Shown here in pieces: positions 1 to 6,040 of a DNA stretch of 11,749 bases. Below the pieces are notes generated by a model, which did no database searches, had not been told where the DNA came from, and saw only the letters and a list, made by a program, of their open reading frames with translations. This stretch comes from RHKX01 sp964641695 (GTDB taxonomy: Bacteria; Actinomycetota; Thermoleophilia; Solirubrobacterales; 70-9), in the NCBI GenBank assembly GCA_964641695.1, contig CAZXKG010000082.1, positions 1-11,749 on the forward strand, written 5' to 3'. The translations under genes and the position numbers were made by a program. Each line of letters starts with the position of its first letter. The stretch's first letter is position 1.

Positions 1-454
1 TGCCCCAGGTCGTCTCATAGCCCCAGATCCGCTGGCTCGGGGCGGCCATCGGGTCGAGGCCGTGCACCTCGACGTCCTCGTAGGAGGCCTGGTTGCAGTG
101 GACGACGACCTCGTCGCCGGGCTTCCAGTTGGTGACCCCGGGGCCGACCTTCCAGACGATCCCCGAGGCGTCGGAGCCGCCGATGTGGTGCCCGTACTCG
201 GGGTGATCGCCGTAGCCGAAGACGGACACGGGCTCCCCAAGGGCAGCCCAGACGTTGTTGAAGTTGACCCCCGCGGCCATCACCCGCACGATCACCTCGA
301 AGGCTCCCGGCTCGGGGATCTCGATCTCCTCGGTACGGAACGCGTCCTTGGGCTCGCCCTGCGTCTCCGGGCGGATCACCCACGCGGCCATCGTCTCGGG
401 CAGCGTGCCCGGCTCGACGTCGAGCTTGGCGACTTCAGCGATGTCTACGGCCAC
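1..454 (-). CDS. ccrA: Crotonyl-CoA carboxylase/reductase, N-terminal part (runs off the left edge)
   Basis: Reductive carboxylation of crotonyl-CoA to ethylmalonyl-CoA with NADPH and CO2, the key step of the ethylmalonyl-CoA pathway and a source of extender units; cytosolic. The visible 151 residues carry the family's N-terminal hallmarks in order: GVNFNNVWAALGEP (about 62-75), HHIGGSDASGIVWKVG (89-104), WKPGDEVVVHCNQ, and DPMAAPSQRIWGYETTWG at the window edge. This string separates Ccr from ordinary zinc-dependent alcohol dehydrogenases of the same MDR superfamily. Asn67 in NNVW is probably the counterpart of the Asn reported to help bind CO2 in characterised Ccr; that match is by eye. The start is GTG at 454, with AAGGAG six bases upstream on the minus strand, a good ribosome-binding site. 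Roughly two thirds of the gene, including the nucleotide-binding domain, lies outside the window. The 134-bp gap to the next gene suggests its own promoter. Confidence 0.93.
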   Translation of the reverse strand, partial: MAVDIAEVAKLDVEPGTLPETMAAWVIRPETQGEPKDAFRTEEIEIPEPGAFEVIVRVMAAGVNFNNVWAALGEPVSVFGYGDHPEYGHHIGGSDASGIVWKVGPGVTNWKPGDEVVVHCNQASYEDVEVHGLDPMAAPSQRIWGYETTWG

Positions 455-588
455 GATTCTCCTTGGCGGTTCGGGTGCAGGAGGGGCGAAGGGTGAGGCC
501 CCGGTCTAGGCGGCGCCCCCCGTTCAAGGGGCCGCGCTGCGGGATCGTAGCGAGGGCAACGGGAGTTGAGCCGCCGGTGAGCGCCCGC
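455..588. other. Intergenic region between the antiporter stop and the ccrA start
   Basis: 134 bp between two minus-strand genes. It should hold the end of the antiporter transcript and the ccrA promoter. I see a weak GCCCC/GGGGC hairpin at 515-532 with an 8-nt loop and no T tract, too weak to call a terminator, and no convincing -10/-35 pair. The only clear element is the AAGGAG ribosome-binding site right before the ccrA GTG. Confidence 0.4.
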
Positions 589-2196
589 TCAGAGAGTCGG
601 GTCGGCCGGGGCGACGTCGATCGGCTGATTCTCCGCTCCGGCGGCCACGTCGTCGCCCTCCGCCTCCTTCTTCTTCGCCGCGATCAGGAACCAGGCGAGC
701 ACTGCGCCCGCCATGGCGACCGACGCGGAGATCCCGATCGAGAGCGCGAGCGCGTCGATGAACGCTGAGCGGGAGGCCTCGGTCGCCTGGGCGACGACGT
801 CGTTGGGAAGATGGTCGATCGTCGCCGCGAGACCACCGCTGCCGAGCTGCTCGGCGATCTCGTCGATCCGCGGACCAGGGATCCCGGCGCCGCTCAGGTT
901 CGACTCCAGGGCACCCTTGCTCTGGGCTTGGAAGATCGCCCCGAGGACGGCGACCCCGAACGTACCGCCGACCATCCGGGACATCGACAGCAGGCCCGAT
1001 GCGAGGCCTGACTTGGTCACCTCGACCGCGTTCATCGCCGCGGTCGACATCGGCGACATCGTCAAGGCGATGCCGAGTCCCATCAGGATGAACGGGATCA
1101 GCAGGGTGGCGTAGGTCGAGTCGACGGTGATCTGCGCCTGCATGAAGAGCGAGACGGCGACGATCGCTAGTCCCGCCACGATCAGCGGTCTCGGACCGAT
1201 CCGGTCGGTCATGCGACCTGCGAGCGGGGCGACGGCCATGATCACGAGGGTCGTCGGCAGGAACCTGATCCCGGCTTCCAGCGGCGAGTAGCCGAGGATG
1301 TTCTGGATGTACAGCGCCATGAAGAAGAACATCCCCAACATGGCGAAGGAGATGATGAACGCGACCACGAGCGCTCCCGAGAAGTCACGGTTGCGGAGGA
1401 AGGCGAACTGGACGATCGGGGCCTTCACGTAGCCCTCGACGCGGACGAAGGCCACCAGCAGGACGATCGAGGCGGCGATCAGGCCGATGATCGCGGGCGA
1501 GTCCCAGCCCCACGCGTTGCCCTCGATCAGCGCGAGGACGCCCGCGCTCAGACCGGCGGTGAGCACCGCGGTTCCTGTCCAGTCGATGGTCCGGTCGACG
1601 GTCTCGTCGCGCGACTCGCGAACCGCGAACAGGGTGGCGACGATCGCCGCGGCCGCGACCGGGATGTTCAGGTAGAAGATCGCCCGCCAGGAGACGTGCT
1701 CGGTGAGCAGCCCGCCGATCACCGGTCCGATCGCCAGCGCCAGGGCGGAGACGCCGGCCCACATCCCGATCGCGCGTCCGCGCTCGGCCGGCGGGAACGC
1801 GTAGGTGATGATGGAGAGCGTCGCCGGCATCATCAGCGCCGCGCCGACGCCCTGGGCGATCCGGCTGATCACCAGCGCCGAGGTGCTGGGAGCGAGCCCG
1901 GCGGTTGCCGAGGAGATCGCGAAGATCGCGACCCCGGCGAGGAACATCCGGCGACGGCCGAGGATGTCCCCGAGCCGGCCGCCCGTGGCGAGGAGCACGG
2001 CGAACGAGAGGGTGTAGCCGTTGACGATCCACTCGAGCGCGGAGATCGAGGCGCCGAGATCGCTCTGGATCGACGGCAGCGCCACGTTCATGACCGTGTT
2101 GTCGAGCATGACCATGAACAGGGCGAAGCACATCGCCGCGAGGGTCCACCACTTGGCGTTCTCCTCGGTGATCAGGTGTCCGAAGCGCTGGGTCAC
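589..2196 (-). CDS. MFS drug/H+ antiporter, DHA2 (EmrB/QacA) family, 14 helices
   Basis: Membrane exporter that probably expels hydrophobic drugs or toxic metabolites in exchange for protons. The 535 residues fit the DHA2 family, and the hydrophobicity is consistent with 14 membrane spans. Visible motifs are LDNTVMNVALPSI in helix 1 (31-43, the D1 motif with the buried Asp32), GGRLGDILGRRR in the loop after helix 2 (72-83, motif A) and ALAIGPVIGG in helix 5 (153-162, the antiporter motif C). The C-terminal tail is acidic and soluble. The GTG start at 2196 overlaps the stop of the upstream MarR gene by 4 bp (GTGA), and there is no strong ribosome-binding site, so translation is probably coupled to the regulator. 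The pairing with a MarR gene points to induction by a substrate of the pump. The substrate cannot be told from sequence. Confidence 0.92.
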   Translation of the reverse strand: MTQRFGHLITEENAKWWTLAAMCFALFMVMLDNTVMNVALPSIQSDLGASISALEWIVNGYTLSFAVLLATGGRLGDILGRRRMFLAGVAIFAISSATAGLAPSTSALVISRIAQGVGAALMMPATLSIITYAFPPAERGRAIGMWAGVSALALAIGPVIGGLLTEHVSWRAIFYLNIPVAAAAIVATLFAVRESRDETVDRTIDWTGTAVLTAGLSAGVLALIEGNAWGWDSPAIIGLIAASIVLLVAFVRVEGYVKAPIVQFAFLRNRDFSGALVVAFIISFAMLGMFFFMALYIQNILGYSPLEAGIRFLPTTLVIMAVAPLAGRMTDRIGPRPLIVAGLAIVAVSLFMQAQITVDSTYATLLIPFILMGLGIALTMSPMSTAAMNAVEVTKSGLASGLLSMSRMVGGTFGVAVLGAIFQAQSKGALESNLSGAGIPGPRIDEIAEQLGSGGLAATIDHLPNDVVAQATEASRSAFIDALALSIGISASVAMAGAVLAWFLIAAKKKEAEGDDVAAGAENQPIDVAPADPTL

Positions 2197-2687
2197 GAGT
2201 GCTCACCGCAAGGGGGGTCGATGACTCCCGCGGCCTCGAGGTCGAGGAGCAGCAGATCGAGGCGCTCGGCCAGCTCGGGCGGCAGCTCGGCGGCGAACGC
2301 TTCGACCTGGGCGCGCCGGAGCGCGGCGAGCTCAGCGGCGAGCTCGGAGCCGGCCGTGGTCGCCGAGAAGAGCCGGACCCGGCGATCCTCAGCGCTCTCG
2401 CTGCGATCGGCGAGACCTCTCTGCACGAGCGAGTCGAGGGAGCGGCTGGCGGCCGGGGCGGAGGCGCCGATCGACTCTGCCAGCGCCCCGCCGGACATCG
2501 GCTCCTCGTTGCGGGTCAGATGGATCAACGCCTTGGCCTGACCGAAGGACAGATCGTTGTCGACGAGGAGCTGGAACCGCTCGTCGGTCGGCATCAGCAC
2601 GACCTTGACCAGGTTGAAGAGACGCTGTGGGAGGGCTGAGCCGGGCGTCTCCTCAGCCGACTGCGTGCGTTCCGGAAAAGATTGCAT
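2193..2687 (-). CDS. MarR-family transcriptional regulator
   Basis: Dimeric winged-helix repressor, expected to control itself and the downstream antiporter and to release DNA on binding a phenolic or drug-like ligand. The 164 residues show the MarR pattern: helices at about 20-60 (LFNLVKVVLMPTDERFQLLV), a helix-turn-helix at about 66-92 (GALAESIGASAPAASRSLDSLVQRG), and a wing with the conserved AEDRRVRLFSATTAG (about 99-113) including the Asp-Arg-Arg found in the family. The last helices (115-155) form the dimer interface. It is first in a two-gene minus-strand operon and overlaps the pump by 4 bp. ATG at 2687 has no ribosome-binding site but has TAATCT eight bases upstream, consistent with a leaderless mRNA. 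A later start at Met32 (MPTDERF) would remove part of the dimer region, so I kept the first ATG. Confidence 0.9.
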   Translation of the reverse strand: MQSFPERTQSAEETPGSALPQRLFNLVKVVLMPTDERFQLLVDNDLSFGQAKALIHLTRNEEPMSGGALAESIGASAPAASRSLDSLVQRGLADRSESAEDRRVRLFSATTAGSELAAELAALRRAQVEAFAAELPPELAERLDLLLLDLEAAGVIDPPCGEHS

Positions 2688-2823
2688 TCAGGCAAAGATT
2701 ACCGAAGCGGATATTTTCCATCTGTGCATCGATCACGCAAGGACTGAGCGATGACCGCAGAGGTCACGTGGTCGCGGAGGCCACGTGGTGTGCCGGGGAG
2801 CTGCCGGGAGCCCGCTGCTGGGG
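2688..2823. promoter_or_regulatory. Control region upstream of the MarR-antiporter operon
   Basis: 136 bp between the lipoprotein stop and the MarR start. It is clearly richer in A/T near the MarR end than anything around it. On the minus strand TAATCT (2696-2701) lies 8 nt before the MarR ATG and could be the -10 of a leaderless transcript. AAAGATT occurs twice in direct orientation 17 bp apart (2677-2683 and 2694-2700), and GGATATTTTCC (2709-2719) is an imperfect palindrome; either could be the MarR operator. The far part holds two copies of CACGTGGT (2765-2772 and 2782-2789). Confidence 0.45.
2764..2789. repeat. Twin CACGTGGT repeat, possible hairpin
   Basis: CACGTGGT occurs twice with a 17-bp period. 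Because CACGTG is its own reverse complement, the copies can also pair as a 7-8 bp stem around a 9-nt loop. It lies about 35 bp past the minus-strand lipoprotein stop, so it might help end that transcript, but there is no T tract. It could equally be a protein-binding site. Confidence 0.35.
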
Positions 2824-3225
2824 CTAAGGGAGCTGGAGCTCGTTCTTGGCACTCGGACGCGGCAGTCCGACCGTCAGGGTCGTCGGCTCGATCGTGTCCA
2901 CCGAGGGCTCGATCTCGTAGTCGCCGGTCTCGAGCATGAGCTGGAGGTTCCCCGTGCCACCCGCGGGGATCTCCGCCGTGGCTCGCCTGGTCGGGCCGAT
3001 GAAGCGGAGGGCGGCGCTCTCGTCGGACTGGTTGGAGACCGTCACGATCGCCATCCCGGCACCGACTCGTGCCGGCGCCATCTCGACTCCGCGATCGTCT
3101 ATCCGGGCGCTGAGCTGCGCGGTTGCGGCCGGCCGAGGCTCGTTGGCGAAGTCCTCGTCGGATCCGCAGCCCGCGAAGAGTGCCCCCGCGGCCACGAGCA
3201 GCGCTGTGGCGGATCTCCCAAGCAT
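2824..3225 (-). CDS. Small secreted lipoprotein of unknown function
   Basis: I do not recognise the family. The 133 residues begin with a short lipoprotein signal: positive Arg4, a hydrophobic stretch (6-18) and a lipobox-like FAGC with Cys20 (Phe at -3 is less usual). The mature part is about 113 residues, rich in beta-prone stretches (VEMAPARVGAGMAIVTVSNQ, ALRFIGPTRRATAEIPAGG, LQLMLETGDYEIEP). That order resembles small Ig-like or cupredoxin-like folds with a C-terminal strand, but there is no His/Cys/Met copper site, so electron transfer is not supported. Cys20 appears to be the only cysteine. ATG at 3225 lacks a ribosome-binding site; TAGATT lies 9 nt upstream. It lies 54 bp downstream of the YgfZ-like gene on the same strand and may be partly co-transcribed with it. 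Confidence 0.72.
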   Translation of the reverse strand: MLGRSATALLVAAGALFAGCGSDEDFANEPRPAATAQLSARIDDRGVEMAPARVGAGMAIVTVSNQSDESAALRFIGPTRRATAEIPAGGTGNLQLMLETGDYEIEPSVDTIEPTTLTVGLPRPSAKNELQLP

Positions 3226-3234
3226 CCGTCAGTG

Positions 3235-3240
3235 AATCTA
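3235..3240 (-). promoter_or_regulatory. -10-like hexamer TAGATT before the lipoprotein gene
   Basis: TAGATT on the minus strand ends 9 nt before the ATG at 3225, a spacing that would put the transcript start at or within 2-3 nt of the start codon. No ribosome-binding site is visible, which fits a leaderless mRNA. No clear -35 element is seen. Confidence 0.35.
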
Positions 3241-3279
3241 TCCGAACCGGCGGCGGGCAGGGGGCCGAACCGACGCAGA

Positions 3280-4224
3280 TCAGTCGATCTCGATCGCTTC
3301 CACGCTCGCGCTCGCGCCCTCGCCGACCGTGACCGTGGCGCCTGGTTCGGCTTCGCGACGGACGATCGCGAGGGCCAGCGGCCCGCGCGCGGGGGAGAGG
3401 ACGGAGGTTCCGATCGTGCCTACCTGCTTGTCGCCGACGACGATCGGCTCCCCGGCGTCCGCGGGCTCAGACAGCACGAGACGCCGCAGGTGACGGTTCG
3501 GCTTGCCCTTGTAATGGAGCCGGGCGACGGTCTCCTGGCCGATGTAGCAGCCCTTGGTGAAGCTCACGGCCCGATCGTTGATGCCGGCCTCCTGGGGGAT
3601 CGTCGATCCGTCGATCTCCCGGCCGACGCGCGGGATCCCGGCCTCGACCCGTGCGATCTCGAGCGCCTCGCTCGCGACGTCCTCAGCGCCGCCGGCGCGC
3701 AGCTTGCCGAGAAGCTGCTCGAGATCGCCGGGGGCGACGAGCAGATCAGCGCCGATCCAGGTCGACACCGCACGGACGTCCGCCCTCCCGAGCTCGAGCA
3801 CCCGGTGGCTCTCGAGCGGGCCGAGCGGCGATCCCACCACCTGCGCGGCCGCGGGTCCGGCGACGGTCACGACGACGACGTCGTCCTCGGTGCCGACGGC
3901 CGCGTCGCGACCGACGTTGTAGGTCCCCAGGTGCCGGGACAGGACCGGAGCGAACGCCGCTTCGGCGAGCAGCAGGTACTCGTCGTCGGAGATCCGCAGG
4001 ACCCGAGCGTCCGCCTGCACCTTCCCCTTGCGGTCGAGCAGCACCGCGTAGCAGCCCTCGCCGTCCTCGAGGGCCTCGACGTCGTTGGTGAGTTGACCCT
4101 GGAGGAACTCGGCGGACTCGGCCCCGCGGACGGCGATCACGGTGAGATCGTCGCGGCGCAGCAGCCCGCATTCCTCGCGGATGGTCCGGTACTGGGCATC
4201 GAGCTCGGGCAGGGTGGCGGACAT
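3280..4224 (-). CDS. ygfZ: YgfZ/GcvT-like folate-binding protein (iron-sulfur cluster maintenance)
   Basis: Tetrahydrofolate-binding protein related to the glycine-cleavage T protein; in Escherichia coli YgfZ supports assembly or repair of certain Fe-S enzymes. The diagnostic motif KGCYIGQE is at 224-231 with the invariant Cys226, preceded by RVEAGIPRVGREI (192-204) and followed by RLHYKGKPNRHLRRL. The N-terminal half has the GcvT-type segments GAESAEFLQGQLTNDVEAL (34-52) and the YAVLLDRKGKVQADARVL pattern (59-76). At 314 residues it has the usual YgfZ length, and it lacks the longer T-protein layout, so it is not an aminomethyltransferase of glycine cleavage. ATG at 4224 has no ribosome-binding site, but TAAGAT sits 9 nt upstream, again suggesting a leaderless message. 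It is transcribed divergently from the metal-import operon. Confidence 0.9.
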   Translation of the reverse strand: MSATLPELDAQYRTIREECGLLRRDDLTVIAVRGAESAEFLQGQLTNDVEALEDGEGCYAVLLDRKGKVQADARVLRISDDEYLLLAEAAFAPVLSRHLGTYNVGRDAAVGTEDDVVVVTVAGPAAAQVVGSPLGPLESHRVLELGRADVRAVSTWIGADLLVAPGDLEQLLGKLRAGGAEDVASEALEIARVEAGIPRVGREIDGSTIPQEAGINDRAVSFTKGCYIGQETVARLHYKGKPNRHLRRLVLSEPADAGEPIVVGDKQVGTIGTSVLSPARGPLALAIVRREAEPGATVTVGEGASASVEAIEID

Positions 4225-4233
4225 GCCCGAGAC

Positions 4234-4239
4234 ATCTTA
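4234..4239 (-). promoter_or_regulatory. -10-like hexamer TAAGAT before the YgfZ-like gene
   Basis: TAAGAT matches the actinobacterial TANNNT -10 pattern and four of six TATAAT bases. It ends 9 nt before the ATG at 4224, so transcription would begin at or nearly at the start codon. No ribosome-binding site is present. The -35 region is not obvious. Confidence 0.4.
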
Positions 4240-4297
4240 GGAGTCGGCGCCCCCCGGCTCGACGGCTGGAATCAACCATCTGAGCGGACACGGGCGG

Positions 4298-4326
4298 TTG
4301 CGAGTGGGATTTTGATCTGTCAAACT
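4298..4326 (+). promoter_or_regulatory. Candidate promoter of the metal-import operon
   Basis: TTGCGA (4298-4303) and CAAACT (4321-4326) are separated by 17 bp, the ideal -35/-10 distance. The -35 matches four of six consensus bases; the -10 matches three of six and is poor. The -10 ends 8 nt before the ATG at 4335, so the transcript may be leaderless. The palindrome at 4311-4324 covers the spacer and the -10, the usual place for a repressor site. Confidence 0.45.
4311..4324. promoter_or_regulatory. Perfect palindrome TTTGA-N4-TCAAA, candidate operator of the DtxR/MntR-type regulator
   Basis: Two perfect 5-bp arms separated by TCTG lie in an A/T-rich island inside high-GC DNA, 11 bp before the regulator start and over the candidate -10. 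DtxR-family repressors bind palindromes in this position and commonly control their own operons. The core recalls MntR boxes (TTTG and AAAC ends) more than the TTAGG half-sites of iron boxes, but that resemblance is by eye. Confidence 0.55.
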
Positions 4327-4334
4327 TCTGCGCG

Positions 4335-5057
4335 ATGCTGGCTGAAAACGAGAAGTTGGAGCCGACAGGATCGCACCGGCGCTCCCGCGGGCAGGGGTCG
4401 GAGGCGGTCGAGGACTACGCGAAGGCGATCTACTCGATGAGCGGTCGCGTCGACGGCCCGATCGGCACGAGCGCTCTCGCCGATCGGCTCGGGGTCTCGC
4501 CCGGGACGGTCACGGCGATGCTCAAGCGGATGTCCTCCGACGGACTGGCCAGCTACGAGCCCTATCAGGGAGTCGAGCTGACCGATCGCGGTCGACTGCT
4601 CGCGCTCGAGGTGATCCGCCATCACCGACTGCTCGAGCTCTTCCTGGCGGAGATCGTCGGCATGCCCTGGGATCGCGTCCACGACGAGGCGGAGGTCCTC
4701 GAGCACTACATCAGCGAGGATCTCGAAGCCCGGATCGACGAGGTTCTCGGAAGCCCCTCGCACGATCCGCACGGCGATCCGATTCCCGATCGGGATCTCG
4801 GGATCGCCAGCGACGACAGCGTCCCGCTTGGCTCACTCTCGCCGGGCGAGGGAGGGTTGTTCGTCCGCGTCTCCGATTCCGACCCCGGGATGCTTCGTTA
4901 CCTGGCCGAGCGTGGCATCGATCCCGGCAAGCGGCTGCAGGTCAGCTCCCACGAGCCCTACGGCGGACCGTTCATGGTCGAGGTCGACGGCGTTCTCCAC
5001 CCCCTCGGGCGTGATCTGGTCGCGGCGATGCGGGTCGAGGATCGGAAGGAGCGCTGA
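4335..5057 (+). CDS. DtxR-family metal-dependent repressor with manganese-type (MntR-like) ligands
   Basis: Metal-sensing repressor, first gene of the import operon. The 240 residues show three domains: a winged helix (about 23-90; recognition region VSPGTVTAMLKRM at 54-66), the metal-binding dimer domain (91-150), and a C-terminal FeoA/SH3-like domain (about 163-235), as in long DtxR/IdeR proteins. Aligned by eye with DtxR, His79, Glu83, His98, Glu105 and His106 map to His97, Glu101, His116, Glu123 and His124. DtxR Met10 and Cys102, which select iron, are Asp27 (in EDYAKAIY) and Glu120 (in HDEAEVLEH). MntR has Asp and Glu there, so Mn(II) sensing is likely. MntR Glu11 corresponds to Lys30, so the site is not a full MntR copy. 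Five bp separate it from the binding-protein gene. The basic N-terminal 20 residues are unusual; an internal start cannot be excluded. Confidence 0.92.
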   Translation: MLAENEKLEPTGSHRRSRGQGSEAVEDYAKAIYSMSGRVDGPIGTSALADRLGVSPGTVTAMLKRMSSDGLASYEPYQGVELTDRGRLLALEVIRHHRLLELFLAEIVGMPWDRVHDEAEVLEHYISEDLEARIDEVLGSPSHDPHGDPIPDRDLGIASDDSVPLGSLSPGEGGLFVRVSDSDPGMLRYLAERGIDPGKRLQVSSHEPYGGPFMVEVDGVLHPLGRDLVAAMRVEDRKER

Positions 5058-5062
5058 GTCGG

Positions 5063-6040
5063 ATGCCGGGCAGCGATCGACGCGGATTCGGCGGGCCGGT
5101 GGCGATCGGCCTGGCGATGGCGGTCTTCCTCGTCGCGATCCTCCTCTTCGCCGCACGCGGATCGAGCTCGCCGCCGAACCCCGACGAGGCGGTCGGCCAC
5201 GGCGAGCTGCGCGTCGCGACGACGACCAACTTCATCACCGACACCGTCGCCGAGATCGGCGGGGAGCGGGTCACCGTGCAGCCGCTGATGGGCCCGGGCG
5301 TCGACCCCCACCTGTACCGGGCGAGCGCCGGCGACGTCACCAAGCTCGCCGATGCCGAGGTCGTCTTCTACGGCGGCCTCCATCTCGAGGGCAAGATGGA
5401 GGAGGTGCTCGAGGAGGTCTCCGAGCAGAAGCCGACCGTCGCCGTGACCCGTGACATCCCCGAGCGGGAGCTGATCCCGTCCGCACCCGGATCGCCTGGC
5501 GAGTACGACCCTCACGTCTGGTTCGACGTCGGACTCTGGTCGCGGGCGGCGGAGACGATCCGCGACGCCCTGATCGAGGTGGATCCCGAGGGCGCCGGCA
5601 CCTACGAGGAGAACGCCGCCGCCTACCTGCGGCGGCTGCGCGCGCTCGACCGCGAGGTTCGGGAGGGGGTCGCTTCGATCCCCGAGCAGCGGCGGGTGCT
5701 GATCACCTCCCACGACGCCTTCCGCTACCTCGGGGCCGCCTACGACCTCGAGGTGACGGGGATCCAGGGCATCTCCACCCAGTCGGAGGCGACGACCGCG
5801 GACATCGAGCGCTCCGCCGAGCTGATCGCCGACCGCGGCATCAAGTCGGTCTTCGTCGAGTCGAGCGTGCCGCCGCAGACGATCGACGCGGTCGTGGCCG
5901 CCGCGCGCGAGCGGGGGGCCGACGTCTCCGTCGGCGGGGAGCTCTTCTCCGACGCGGCGGGCGAGCTGGGGACGGCCGAGGGGACCTACGTGGGCATGGT
6001 CGAGCACAACCTCGAGCAGCTCGTGGAGGGACTGCGATGA
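5063..6040 (+). CDS. Metal ABC transporter substrate-binding protein, TroA/MntC type, without a lipobox
   Basis: Captures Mn(II) or Zn(II) outside the membrane for the ABC importer encoded next to it (cluster A-I binding proteins). In 325 residues I see an N-terminal hydrophobic segment (about 11-31), then the two-lobed fold. Likely ligands are His83 (DPHLY), His151 (DPHVW), His217 (SHDAF) and Asp297 (ELFSDAAG). This His3-Asp set matches TroA; PsaA/MntC proteins have Glu at the third place. No His-rich loop typical of ZnuA is present. GISTQSEATT (236-245) is a conserved family segment. There is no cysteine after the hydrophobic segment, nor any I could find in the protein, so it cannot be a lipoprotein; it is probably held by an uncleaved N-terminal helix. 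AAGGAG lies 11 nt before the ATG; the gene overlaps the ATPase by 4 bp. Confidence 0.93.
   Translation: MPGSDRRGFGGPVAIGLAMAVFLVAILLFAARGSSSPPNPDEAVGHGELRVATTTNFITDTVAEIGGERVTVQPLMGPGVDPHLYRASAGDVTKLADAEVVFYGGLHLEGKMEEVLEEVSEQKPTVAVTRDIPERELIPSAPGSPGEYDPHVWFDVGLWSRAAETIRDALIEVDPEGAGTYEENAAAYLRRLRALDREVREGVASIPEQRRVLITSHDAFRYLGAAYDLEVTGIQGISTQSEATTADIERSAELIADRGIKSVFVESSVPPQTIDAVVAAARERGADVSVGGELFSDAAGELGTAEGTYVGMVEHNLEQLVEGLR

Noticed and set aside
515..532. Hairpin after the antiporter gene as a terminator
   Set aside because: Only 5 bp of stem with no T tract on the minus strand; recorded only as intergenic content.
2809..2825. AGCCC/GGGCT hairpin at the lipoprotein stop codon
   Set aside because: Five-bp stem overlapping the stop codon, without a T tract; expected by chance at this GC content.
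2785..4440. Long open frame on the plus strand, 551 codons
   Set aside because: It lies opposite the lipoprotein and YgfZ-like genes and runs into the regulator gene. Its product is Arg/Gly/Asp-rich with no family pattern, a typical shadow in high-GC DNA.
4958..6007. Open frame of 349 codons on the minus strand
   Set aside because: Antisense to the regulator and metal-binding protein genes; low-complexity product rich in Arg, Asp, Gly and Leu.
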